A stretch of DNA of 64,000 nucleotides, taken from NCBI RefSeq assembly GCF_042186555.1, contig NC_133326.1:594053790-594117789 (forward strand). Direction: 5' to 3'. Origin of the DNA: Aquarana catesbeiana (Eukaryota > Chordata > Amphibia > Anura > Ranidae). How positions within the stretch are numbered: the stretch's first letter is position 1; each line of letters begins with the position of its first letter. The notes beneath the pieces are model-generated. The model searched no databases and was not told the DNA's origin. It saw only the letters and a program-made list of their open reading frames with translations. Shown in pieces: positions 33,256-42,841 of this stretch. Both the position numbers and the translations under genes were made by a program.

Positions 33256-34792
33256 TTTTTTTTTGTGTGTGTGTTTGTGCCAGCTTCTTATTAAAAAAAA
33301 GCACACAGACCCCTCACAATGTCTGCCAAAATAAATAGCAGACCCTTGCAGGGGTTTGTGTTTTTTAAGACACTCGCAATGGCATTTTATTTGCTGGCAG
33401 TTTTAAACACTTCTTTCCTTTTAAATGTCCGTGCTGCTGCAGCACTTTCTGTACATCACAGAAATGTGTCCCTGCACAGGCAGGATTAAGGCACCCCCCA
33501 GGCATGTTATTTAAAGGAACTGGGTGTTTTTAATGTTGCGCTTTAAGCATTTAAAAATGTACTGCTCCTGGCCAAATTGAAGTTTTACATTTTGTTTTTT
33601 GCATTGGTACATGTTCCTCGGGTCAATATATACACACTTCCCCTTCCTCCCATGATATTGTTGACACCCCTTTGCCTATTAGCCCAAAGAATTTTTAATT
33701 TGACAGGTTTGACTCCCATTGATTTCAAAGGGGTTTGAGTTTGGCATCTAGACTTCTTTGAAGTTTGTAGAACTTTGTTTGACCCAAACCCAGGGCAGTT
33801 CGGCTCATCCCTAGGCAATGTCCCATTGGGACAAAAAAGGACCATTGTCTTTTTATGCTCTATCATTAACAGTACTATTCACTGGAAGCACCTGAACTCG
33901 ATAATTTGGAGAGGTGTCCACATGCTTTGTTTGGATAAAGAGATGGCATCTTAATGAGAACATAGGGGGAAGATTTGCAACTTAAATTGACAACCCCCTT
34001 ATATTCTACTTATTATAAAGTGAGACCCGTAGGAGAGAATGGACGGAGGGGCTGCATGACTATGGGAGGAACAGGGGTCAGGGAACGGTCAGCCAGGTCA
34101 GTGGTGGGGGCATGGGTGCAGCTCTTACCTGATTGGTGGTAGAAGGCAGAAGGGGCAGGGTCCAGAGCTTAGGGTCCTGTGTAGGGGGTGGATTCTTCAT
34201 CATTCCGAGAAGTTTGGAGAGGAGACATCTTCCCACCCTCCTGCCCTGGTGTTAGAAGTCAGCATGCTAGACAGGTAGGGGGTGTATTGGTGTTTATAAT
34301 GGTGAGTGAATTTGTTTTTGTCGTTCATGTTTTGTTTAAAAAAAAAAAAAAATACAACTAAATTATTGAATAAATAAAAAAACAAAAAACAAAACACATT
34401 GTCTATGGATATAATTTAATGTTGGGGTGTACTGTTCAACAGTTGGCGGTTCAAGGGGTCTTTGGGGGGTCAGTGAGGAATTTACATGGTTACAGGATTA
34501 GTGGGGCCCATCTAAGGATGGCGCTTACATTTGGTTAGCGGTGGTTCTCCCAGGAGATAAGTCCCCTGGGGGAGGGGAATATGGAAGTAGGTGTGATGTC
34601 AGAGCGTCCTCGAGCCAGTTGGGGCACAGCTGAGGATATAGACCATTACAGTTATAAATTGTGACTTTTTAAGACACCCAAAGACCTCTTGCTGTTGGAC
34701 ATTATTTTGTTAAATTGGCAATTACGGGTATGTGTTACATGTTTTACGTTATGTTATTTATTATTTGGTTAATAAATTGGGCTGCTGTGGCC
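33256..34792. other. no gene recognised; host-side flank of the PLE insertion
   Basis: About 1.5 kb without a supportable gene. The last part continues across the PLE at 42842, so the original locus reads ...GGGCTGCTGTGGCC, target site, GTCACACGGTCTG. Downstream at about 42970 is an A run after CCAATAAAGATATAC, which may be a retroposed 3' end. Confidence 0.5.
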
Positions 34793-34805
34793 ATATAAAA
34801 CCCAT
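34793..34805 (+). repeat. 13-bp target-site duplication, left of PLE
   Basis: ATATAAAACCCAT, identical to 42829-42841. It fixes both ends of the insertion. Confidence 0.93.
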
Positions 34806-36005
34806 ATAAACATAAAAACCAGCGCTCGCAAATAATAAGTGATAAAGTGTTAATCAAACTAGCCTGTTGCAGTAGCAGAAACAAAAAGTGCTACACTTTT
34901 AGTGATATATATGACCAAAAAAAGACTGCGCTAGCAATAAATTAAATAAAAAAGTGTCAAAACCAAATGCACTATAAAAAGGAATGTGGTAAATAAACAA
35001 AAAATTAAATAACATAAAATGTAGAATAGGATATTTATCCAACACAACACACCATGTGCTAAATAGAAGCATGCGCGGATGCACTAACAAAATAAATGAC
35101 TTATGTTATCATAAAAAGGTGTACATAATAAACATGTGCAACTGTGGAGTGCTAAGGAAGAGCCTATCAATGCACTTAAACAAACAAAAAATATTAAATA
35201 TATAAATGCATATACTCTCCTAGTTTTACAAACAACAATATAGATAGCACTGATGTGGACTACTAGGACAATGCTAGGTGGAATAATAAACGAAAAAAGT
35301 CACCAATAACAAGGTTGCAAACTAAAAGTATTAAGTTAGATGAAACTCTTCCATATTGGAGACAATTGGCAGACTACCAGCTATCCAGACCATGTAGTAA
35401 GCAGGACAAACGGTGGACTGATGTTGGAAATGCCCGGAAGAAATCTTTGGAGGACCACAAAGACTCGCGTTCCGCAAAAAAGAAAGAAAAATATATGGTG
35501 TAAAACCTTACGGTACCATAGGGTCACCTGCGCATATACGCGCTACTCACGGGACCGAGGATGCAGAGCAGGCAATCAGATACTAGGTCGGTTCGCCGCT
35601 AGCCAGCGTGCGTTCCACCAACTCCAGGAAGTGATGTCACTTAGGTTGCTGGTTTGGCGTAGGCAGGATGTTACGTCGACGCGTTTCGCCCCTCCCCCAG
35701 GGCGTTATCAAAGACTCAACATCCCGCTCACGTAAGAGATTATTTATATTGTTATGCTCAGTGAGTGACGGCCATTTACGGCCAATGGGTGAATTAACTC
35801 CCATTACTTCCCTTATCATCATATCCTGTTGCAATCAAAACTTTATTTGATGGTTGAAGACACAAACATTTCTAATGACAAATGTATATGCTTGTGTTAC
35901 ACAGACTGACAGATTAGATGCTCATCGTCTTGAACAAAGGCAAAATATGTGTTACAACAGGATATTTAGACGAATACAAAGTATATATAGTGTATGTTGA
36001 CTATC
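34806..36005 (-). repeat. PLE terminal unit (pLTR), downstream copy
   Basis: 1.2-kb unit repeated directly at 40024-41225 and inverted at 41226-42828. It contains CAGCGCTCGCAAATAATAAG near its outer end and a hammerhead-like module (35664-35726, minus strand). Frames of 60-131 residues inside it recur in all three copies only because the DNA is repeated. Confidence 0.93.
35664..35726 (-). ncRNA. hammerhead-like module in PLE terminal unit
   Basis: Same sequence as 42058-42120 in the opposite orientation. On the minus strand, CGGGATGTT and AACATCCTG form a 9-bp outer stem (one G-U). Between them lie TTGATAA (degenerate CUGANGA), GCCC/GGGC as stem II, and GAAACGCGTC. PLE terminal repeats are known to carry hammerhead motifs. 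Two core positions differ from the active consensus, so cleavage is uncertain. Confidence 0.55.
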
Positions 36006-36355
36006 TGATTACTTGGTTATTTTTAACAATAAAAATTCATTCTTTATTATATAAACATCAAATATGTAAAAAGTCTTTTTAAAATGAAGATGAGAAAATT
36101 AAAAAATAATAAAATATATATGTATGTGAGGGGATCCTACACATACATATAAATACATGACTGGTCATAAAATTACTTTAAAAACATTATACTATACCAT
36201 GCTAACTACCAACAATATTGCACCAAAAAAAGAATATTTTTATTACATGATCATGGGTATAGTAAAGTATGGAAAAAATCCCAACAAATATTAAAAATTA
36301 ATAATTGGTGACAGTGTTAGTGGGCAAAAAATTATAATAAATACATAGAAATAAA

Positions 36356-36537
36356 AATAAAAATAAAAATAAAAATAAAAATGAAAAATAAAAATGAAAA
36401 ATAAAAATGAAAATAAAAATAAAAATAAAAATAAAATGAAAATCAAAATCAAAATCAAAATAAAAATAAAAATAAAAATAAAATTAAATTTAAAATAAAA
36501 TAAAATAAAATAAAATAAAATAAAATAAAATAAAAAT
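36356..36537. repeat. (AAAAT)n-type simple repeat in PLE
   Basis: Runs of AAAAT/AATAAA with AAATC and AAATG variants, immediately 3' of the RT/EN stop on the element's strand. Mirrored as ATTTT repeats at 41256-41440 in the inverted copy. Confidence 0.95.
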
Positions 36538-36605
36538 TGTCAGAAACTAATGGGATGAAATAAAATAAAATGAAGAAATATAACTAAGATGTAATAAAAT
36601 TTTTT

Positions 36606-38447
36606 TTACCAGTTTGAAAGAAAACAATTTAAGTCTAACTCAATGTTCAAACCCAGGGGGTTCAACGTACGCAACCTATGTATCCACTGGGTTTCATTTT
36701 GTGAAATATTTTGCCTAAGGTTAGAACCTCGCCAGTGTTCCTCAACCCTATCAATCCCACAAAAAGTGAGTAGACTAGGGTCCCGGTTGTGAAATAACCT
36801 GAAGTGGTTGGAGAGGCCGTGGAACTTATACCCCTTTTTTATCCTATTCACATGTTCTTTGAGTCTTATGCCCAATTGTCTAGAAGTTCGTCCTACGTAC
36901 TGAAGATTACAAGGACAAGACAAAAGGTAGGTGACATGTGTGGTGCTGCAGGTTATGAATTTGTTGATTTCATAGGATCTACCGTCTACCAAAGAACTGA
37001 AGTGGGTGATTTTCCGTTTTCGGAATTTAGATGTTCTACACATTACACACCTGCCACAGCTGTGAAACCCAACACTATCTAGAAAGGTGCATACCTTTCT
37101 AGGGGGGTCTATGACATTGTGTGCCAACTGAAGCCTTAAAGTGGGTGGCTTGGTGTAAATGAATTTGGGCTGTTTGGGCAACACCTTCTTGAGATCATTG
37201 TCCTGAAGCAGAAGAGGCCAATGCCTCCTGACAATTTTTTCCAGGTCACGGTACTGTCTGTTGAAGCCTGTAAAAAAGGACAAACTAAAATTTTGTTCCC
37301 TTTTCTCTTTTGTTTTAAACAGATCGCTTCTATCCATTTTCCCAACCGTTTGTTTTATCTTTTCTAATTTCTCCGAACTATAACCCTTTTCTAGAAATCT
37401 TTTCAGAATAATGTTGGCTTGCGAGTTGTAATCACTCAAACTGCTACAGTTTCTCCTAATCCTGAGTAGCTGGCTTTTTGGAATACCCCCTAGCCATCTT
37501 GGGTGATGGCAGCTAGTCAGAGGGATGTAGCCATTTCGATCTACATCTTTGAAGAAGGTACGGGTAGATATTTTGTTCCCCTCTCTAAATAATGTCAAAT
37601 CTAAAAAGTTGATTTGTTGGTAACTGAAACATTCAGAAAAAGATATACCAAATCGATTTGTTCCTATTTTGGTCAAGAAATTTGCAAAGGAGTCAGGTGA
37701 TCCTGCCCAGATAATTAGAATATCATCTATATACCTCTTGTATAATCTGAGCTCGGGGATACTGGATTGGTAGATAGCTTCATCCTCCCAAAAGCTCATG
37801 AACAGGTTAGCCACTGAAGGTGCATATTTGGCACCCATTGCAACACCTCTCTTTTGCCTATAGTATTCTTTTTGATGCCAAAAAAAGTTGTGGCTCATTG
37901 CTAGATCAAGAGCTTTTAGGATAAACTTCTTTTGTTTTGATTTCATATCTGTATTACTTAGGGCCCATTTGACTGCTTGTAGCGCATGTTCTTGTTGGAT
38001 GTTCGTATAGAGTGAATTTACATCAATACTTGCAAGTAAACAATTTTCATCTATTGTTACGGTCTTAATTAGTTCGATGAGTTCTCTGCTATCTTTAAGG
38101 TATGCAGGGTATTTTTTGGTAAGTGGTTGTAGGAAGCAGTCTAGGTATTCCCCAAGTCTGGAAAAGAGGGATCCAATCCCGCTGATTATCGGTCGACCTG
38201 GAGGCTTGGATCTGTTCTTGTGAATCTTCGGCAATTGGTATATCCCCGGTACTCGTGGTGCATCGGGAATGAGGTACCTAGCCTCTTTTTTCTTCAAAAT
38301 GCCCTCTTCAGTTGCTGTTTTAATTAAATTCTTTAATTTTATCTTAAAATTCTTTGTGGGGTTGCTCTTCAGCTTCTCATAAGTTTCACGGTCTCCTACT
38401 AGTTTGTTTAATTCTTCTAGGTAGTCGGATTTGTTGAGTATCACCAC
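36606..38447 (-). CDS. PLE reverse transcriptase plus GIY-YIG endonuclease
   Basis: Long frame of 613 residues that carries most of the RT and the whole endonuclease. RT landmarks in order: IYQLPKIHKN, GRPIISG (about residue 85), LLASIDVNSLYTNI, RGVAMGAKYAPSVANLFM, and the catalytic YIDDILIIW. The C-terminal 150 residues hold a Cys-rich finger (HSCGRCVMC...FITC) and a GIY-YIG nuclease: VTYLLSCPC, LQYVGRTSRQLGIRLKEH, and the distal glutamate in NETQWIHRL. It acts by nicking target DNA and priming reverse transcription there. The open frame begins at a GTG, but the true N-terminus is in the overlapping frame 38989-38441: the SADKGG motif is separated from VVILN by a one-base length change in a run of six G. 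The product is thus frame-broken unless frameshifting occurs. Confidence 0.95.
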   Translation of the reverse strand: MVILNKSDYLEELNKLVGDRETYEKLKSNPTKNFKIKLKNLIKTATEEGILKKKEARYLIPDAPRVPGIYQLPKIHKNRSKPPGRPIISGIGSLFSRLGEYLDCFLQPLTKKYPAYLKDSRELIELIKTVTIDENCLLASIDVNSLYTNIQQEHALQAVKWALSNTDMKSKQKKFILKALDLAMSHNFFWHQKEYYRQKRGVAMGAKYAPSVANLFMSFWEDEAIYQSSIPELRLYKRYIDDILIIWAGSPDSFANFLTKIGTNRFGISFSECFSYQQINFLDLTLFREGNKISTRTFFKDVDRNGYIPLTSCHHPRWLGGIPKSQLLRIRRNCSSLSDYNSQANIILKRFLEKGYSSEKLEKIKQTVGKMDRSDLFKTKEKREQNFSLSFFTGFNRQYRDLEKIVRRHWPLLLQDNDLKKVLPKQPKFIYTKPPTLRLQLAHNVIDPPRKVCTFLDSVGFHSCGRCVMCRTSKFRKRKITHFSSLVDGRSYEINKFITCSTTHVTYLLSCPCNLQYVGRTSRQLGIRLKEHVNRIKKGYKFHGLSNHFRLFHNRDPSLLTFCGIDRVEEHWRGSNLRQNISQNETQWIHRLRTLNPLGLNIELDLNCFLSNW

Positions 38448-38989
38448 CCCCCTCCTTTGTCGGCTGACCTGATCACTATGTTTTTGTTTTTTATTAGTGA
38501 CTCTAGGCCTCTTTCTAGATCCTTTTTTCTTCTGAGGGGTTTGACAACCAATTTGTCCAGGTCCTGTTTAACCAGAGACTTGAACACCCCAACAAAGTGG
38601 TTATTATTGATCTGGGGGTTGAAAATTGAGTTGTTCCTCAAGGTTGTATGCATGTACTCCTTTTCCGGGGCGTTTGATGCAGATTCTTTGTTGGAGAAAT
38701 ACTTTTTAATATTAACTTTTCTAATGAATTTTTGCAGGTCAATAAACACATCAAATTTGTTGAGATTTTTTTCCATAGCGTATTTTAAGCCCAAATCTAA
38801 GACTTTTAATTCTTCTTGGGAGAAAGTGACATCACTTAAATTAAAAATTCCTTCCATTAAACCATTCTTTTTTGCTTTCCTTTTGCCTCCTCTGCATCCT
38901 CTTGCTCTCCTCTTCTTTCTGGATTTGGTTGAGGGGTCATGGGATACCATGGTCTCCATTCTTCTGGTGGACTCTGGTCTCTCCCCCAA
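38441..38989 (-). pseudogene. N-terminal part of the PLE RT ORF
   Basis: 182 residues ending IRSADKGGGW at a stop created by the G-run indel near 38448-38453. The N-terminus is basic (KSRKKRRARGCRGGKRKAKK), and the middle has VTFSQEELKVLDLGLKYA and FDVFIDLQKFIRKV, as in other vertebrate PLE proteins upstream of the RT. It overlaps ORF1 by 133 bp in another frame. Joined in nature with the 613-residue frame in an intact relative. Confidence 0.88.
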
Positions 38990-39972
38990 CCCCTGGGGGT
39001 GGGAGCACCTCTCCCTCTCGTGATAGGTGGTCCCCCTGTTCCTCTCCTCTGAAAATCCCCTCTTTGATTACTAGGGTACCATCCTCTTCCCCGGTTGGTT
39101 GGAGGATAATAATCGGATTGGTTATAGGCCCAAGACTGTCCTCCATATTCTCCTCCTCTGTTGTTATATCCTCTTTGATTATGGGGCCCTCTATGGTCAT
39201 AACCCCTTTGTCCATAGGATCCCCTTTGGGGTGGAATATGGTGGTCGTAATCAAGGGGTTCAAAGCGGTTGTAGGTGGGTGCACTGTACCCAGATGCTGT
39301 TGCACCATAATAGTCGTTATTCTGACCATTGCGAGTAATTTTCCCGGGGTCTTTGTACGAGCCATCATATTTTCTTACAGGAGTTTTTATGGTGTCCAAC
39401 ACTCGGGTTGGCTCTGTCTCCATGGAATTAGATGTATTATTGGACTCCTCCCCTATTTCTTGCCATTTATAGACCTTGTTGGATTTGTAATCATTGGTAT
39501 CCCTAAAAAATTTTTTAATTTTTTTCTTTTGGGTATCTTTGTCTAATTTGTCTACAAAATCCTGAAGCTGTTTTAGTTTATCTTTACATTCACCAGAGGT
39601 GATCAGGGGACCTAGTTTGGATTTGATTCTATTAATGTTGGCTTCAATTATTTTCAGTTTCCTTTCTTTTCTTGCTATCAGCATTTCTAAAAGTTTCCTT
39701 TCTACCCCATTAAAGAAGGAAAACCATTCATCCTCCAGATCTTTATCTGTGAGCCCATCATTAGGGGCTAAGTCCCACCTAAGCTGTCTGGGGGTCATTC
39801 TATCCTTCACATATTTCCTAAGAGAAAAAATGTCCCACCAGGTCCTTACTTGCTTATCAAGGGCACCCCTAAGATGTTTGAAATCTGAATTGATGTCAGA
39901 TTGTTCGTTACTGGATGAAAAGAAATCATCTGCAATTAAACTTCTATCATTAATGAATGTGAAAATCTCCAT
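38857..39972 (-). CDS. PLE ORF1, RGG-rich putative RNA-binding protein
   Basis: 371-residue frame upstream of the RT on the element's strand. The N-terminal half is acidic/basic and helical, with TWWDIFSLRKYVKDRMTPRQL and a probable coiled coil (KERKLKIIEANINRIKSKLG). The C-terminal 150 residues are rich in RG, RGY, RGR and NRGG repeats (GQRGYDHRG, NQRGYNNRGG, TRGRGAPTPRG), typical of RGG-box RNA-binding proteins. A role in packaging the element RNA is inferred, by analogy to LINE ORF1. No stop or frameshift seen. It overlaps the RT ORF N-terminus. No enzymatic motif is present. Confidence 0.85.
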   Translation of the reverse strand: MEIFTFINDRSLIADDFFSSSNEQSDINSDFKHLRGALDKQVRTWWDIFSLRKYVKDRMTPRQLRWDLAPNDGLTDKDLEDEWFSFFNGVERKLLEMLIARKERKLKIIEANINRIKSKLGPLITSGECKDKLKQLQDFVDKLDKDTQKKKIKKFFRDTNDYKSNKVYKWQEIGEESNNTSNSMETEPTRVLDTIKTPVRKYDGSYKDPGKITRNGQNNDYYGATASGYSAPTYNRFEPLDYDHHIPPQRGSYGQRGYDHRGPHNQRGYNNRGGEYGGQSWAYNQSDYYPPTNRGRGWYPSNQRGDFQRRGTGGPPITRGRGAPTPRGWGRDQSPPEEWRPWYPMTPQPNPERRGEQEDAEEAKGKQKRMV

Positions 39973-40023
39973 TGTGATCTGATTAATTTGCAGCTGCTGT
40001 GATCAAGTGCTTTTACTTGTAAA

Positions 40024-41225
40024 ACATATAAACATAAAAACCAGCGCTCGCAAATAATAAGTGATAAAGTGTTAATCAAACTAGCCTGTTGCAGCAGCAG
40101 AAACAAAAAGTGCTACACTTTTAGTGATATATATGACCAAAAAAAGACTGCGCTAGCAATAAATTAAATAAAAAAGTGTCAAAACCAAATGCACTATAAA
40201 AAGGAATGTGGTAAATAAACAAAAAATTAAATAACATAAAATGTAGAATAGGATATATATCCAACACAACACACCATGTGCTAAATAGAAGCATGCGCGG
40301 ATGCACTAACAAAATAAATGACTTAAGTTATCATAAAAAGGTGTACATAATAAACATGTGCAACTGTGGAGTGCTAAGGAAGAGCCTATCAATGCACTTA
40401 ACAAACAAAAAATATTAAATATATAAATGCATATACTCTCCTAGTTTTACAAACAACAATATAGATAGCACTGATGTGGACTACTAGGACAATGCTAGGT
40501 GGAATAATAAACAAAAAAAGTCACCAATAACAAGGTTGCAAACTAAAAGTATTAAGTTAGATGAAACTCTTCCATATTGGAGACAATTGGCAGACTACCA
40601 GCTATCCAGACCATGTAGTAAGCAGGACAAACGGTGAACTGATGTTGGAAATGCCCGGAAGAAATCTTTGGAGGACCACAAAGACTCGCGTTCCGCAAAA
40701 AAGAAAGAAAAATATATGGTGTAAAACCTTACGGTACCATAGGGTCACCTGCGCATATACGCGCTACTCACGGGACCGAGGATGCAGAGCAGGCAATCAG
40801 ATACTAGGTCGGTTCGCCGCTAGCCAGCGTGCGTTCCACCAACTCCAGGAAGTGATGTCACTTAGGTTGCTGGTTTGGCGTAGGCAGGATGTTACGTCGA
40901 CGCGTTTCGCCCCTCCCCCAGGGCGTTATCAAAGACTCAACATCCCGCTCACGTAAGAGATTATTTATATTGTTATGCTCAGTGAGTGACGGCCATTTAC
41001 GGCCAATGGGTGAATTAACTCCCATTACTTCCCTTATCATCATATCCTGTTGCAATCAAAACTTTATTTGATGGTTGAAGACACAAACATTTCTAATGAC
41101 AAATGTATATGCTTGTGTTACACAGACTGACAGATTAGATGCTCATCGTCTTGAACAAAGGCAAAATATGTGTTACAACAGGATATTTAGACGAATACAA
41201 AGTATATATAGTGTATGTTGACTAT
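40024..41225 (-). repeat. PLE terminal unit (pLTR), upstream direct copy
   Basis: Direct repeat of 34806-36005, differing at only a few bases. It ends at the junction with the inverted copy, right after GTATGTTGACTATC. Confidence 0.93.
40885..40947 (-). ncRNA. hammerhead-like module in upstream pLTR
   Basis: Identical to 35664-35726 and in the same orientation as the PLE ORFs. In known PLEs a hammerhead in this position would process the 5' end of the transcript. Confidence 0.55.
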
Positions 41226-41255
41226 CTTCTTCTTCATTTTATTTTATTTCATCCC

Positions 41256-41440
41256 ATTAGTTTCTGACAATTTTTATTTTATTTTATTTTATTTTATTTT
41301 AAATTTAATTTTATTTTTATTTTTATTTTTATTTTGATTTTGATTTTGATTTTATTTTTATTTTTATTTTCATTTTTATTTTTATTTTTATTTTTATTTT
41401 TATTTCTATTTTTATTTTTATTTTTATTTTTATTTCTATG
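41256..41440. repeat. (ATTTT)n simple repeat, inverted copy
   Basis: Mirror of 36356-36537. The number and order of variants (GATTTT, CATTTT) differ slightly, showing slippage after duplication. Confidence 0.95.
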
Positions 41441-42057
41441 TATTTATTATAATTTTTTGCCCACTAACACTGTCACCAATTATTAATTTTTAATATTTGT
41501 TGGGATTTTTTCCATACTTTACTATACCCATGATCATGTAATAAAAATATTCTTTTTTTGGTGCAATATTGTTGGTAATTAGCATGGTATAGTATAATGT
41601 TTTTAAAGTAATTTTATGACCAGTCATGTATTTATATGTATGTGTAGGATCCCCTCACATACATATATATTTTATTATTTTTTAATTTTCTCATCTTCAT
41701 TTTAAAAAGACTTTTTACATATTTGATGTTTATATAATAAAGAATGAATTTTTATTGTTAAAAATAACCAAGTAATCAGATAGTCAACATACACTATATA
41801 TACTTTGTATTCGTCTAAATATCCTGTTGTAACACATATTTTGCCTTTGTTCAAGACGATGAGCATCTAATCTGTCAGTCTGTGTAACACAAGCATATAC
41901 ACTTGTCATTAGAAATGTTTGTGTCTTCAACCATCAAATAAAGTTTTGATTGCAACAGGATATGATGATAAGGGAAGTAATGGGAGTTAATTCACCCATT
42001 GGCCGTAAATGGCCGTCACTCACTGAGCATAACAATATAAATAATCTCTTACGTGAG

Positions 42058-42120
42058 CGGGATGTTGAGTCTTTGATAACGCCCTGGGGGAGGGGCGAAA
42101 CGCGTCGACGTAACATCCTG
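42058..42120 (+). ncRNA. hammerhead-like module in inverted pLTR
   Basis: Stem I: CGGGATGTT (42058-42066) with AACATCCTG (42112-42120). Core box TTGATAA (42073-42079); stem II GCCC (42081-42084) with GGGC (42093-42096); GAAA (42097-42100); then CGCGTC. The order of parts equals a hammerhead with a minimal CGCG stem III; the C3 and G8 positions are altered. Confidence 0.55.
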
Positions 42121-42828
42121 CCTACGCCAAACCAGCAACCTAAGTGACATCACTTCCTGGAGTTGGTGGAACGCACGCTGGCTAGCGGCGAACCAACCTA
42201 GTATCTGATTGCCTGCTCTGCATCCTCGGTCCCGTGAGTAGCGCGTATATGCGCAGGTGACCCTATGGTACCGTAAGGTTTTACACCATATATTTTTCTT
42301 TCTTTTTTGCGGAACGCGAGTCTTTGTGGTCCTCCAAAGATTTCTTCCGGGCATTTCCAACATCAGTCCACCGTTTGTCCTGCTTACTACATGGTCTGGA
42401 TAGCTGGTAGTCTGCCAATTGTCTCCAATATGGAAGAGTTTCATCTAACTTAATACTTTTAGTTTGCAACCTTGTTATTGGTGACTTTTTTCGTTTATTA
42501 TTCCACCTAGCATTGTCCTAGTAGTCCACATCAGTGCTATCTATATTGTTGTTTGTAAAACTAGGAGAGTATATGCATTTATATATTTAATATTTTTTGT
42601 TTGTTTAAGTGCATTGATAGGCTCTTCCTTAGCACTCCACAGTTGCACATGTTTATTATGTACACCTTTTTATGATAACATAAGTCATTTATTTTGTTAG
42701 TGCATCCGCGCATGCTTCTATTTAGCACATGGTGTGTTGTGTTGGATATATATCCTATTCTACATTTTATGTTATTTAATTTTTTGTTTATTTACCACAT
42801 TCCTTTTTATAGTGCATTTGGTTTTGAC

Positions 42829-42841
42829 ATATAAAACCCAT
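42829..42841 (+). repeat. 13-bp target-site duplication, right of PLE
   Basis: ATATAAAACCCAT, identical to 34793-34805. Confidence 0.93.

Larger units (their letters stand above)
34806..42828 (-). mobile_element. Penelope-like element (PLE), 8.0 kb, near-complete
   Basis: A retroelement whose RT is fused to a GIY-YIG endonuclease, the defining PLE combination. Read on the minus strand: an inverted partial terminal unit (42828-41226), a direct terminal unit (41225-40024), ORF1 (39972-38857), RT/EN (38989-36606), an (AAAAT)n-rich tract, and the full terminal unit (about 36000-34806). Direct repeats plus an inverted copy are the known pseudo-LTR arrangement of PLEs. The two direct copies differ at only a handful of positions over 1.2 kb by eye, and the target duplication is perfect, so the insertion is young. 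One indel breaks the RT frame. Confidence 0.95.
41226..42828 (+). repeat. PLE terminal unit, inverted copy
   Basis: Reverse complement of about 34958-36575, including the (AAAAT)n tract, but lacking the outermost about 150 bp of the unit. Together with 40024-41225 it forms a head-to-head palindrome of terminal units, broken off at the target duplication. Confidence 0.93.

Noticed and set aside
32981..33334. 117-residue plus-strand frame
   Set aside because: Falls within a 450-bp family copy; other copies do not keep the frame.
35340..35735. 131-residue frame seen three times (also 40561-40956 and 42049-42444)
   Set aside because: The three copies are the PLE terminal unit. The frame overlaps the hammerhead-like module and has no domain, so its recurrence is DNA duplication.
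36356..36537. CRISPR-like regular array
   Set aside because: Simple AAAAT repeat with no spacers; part of a eukaryotic retroelement.
38457..39546. Plus-strand frames of 188 and 224 residues opposite the PLE ORFs
   Set aside because: Antisense shadows of ORF1 and the RT N-terminus, hydrophobic because of the codon complement.
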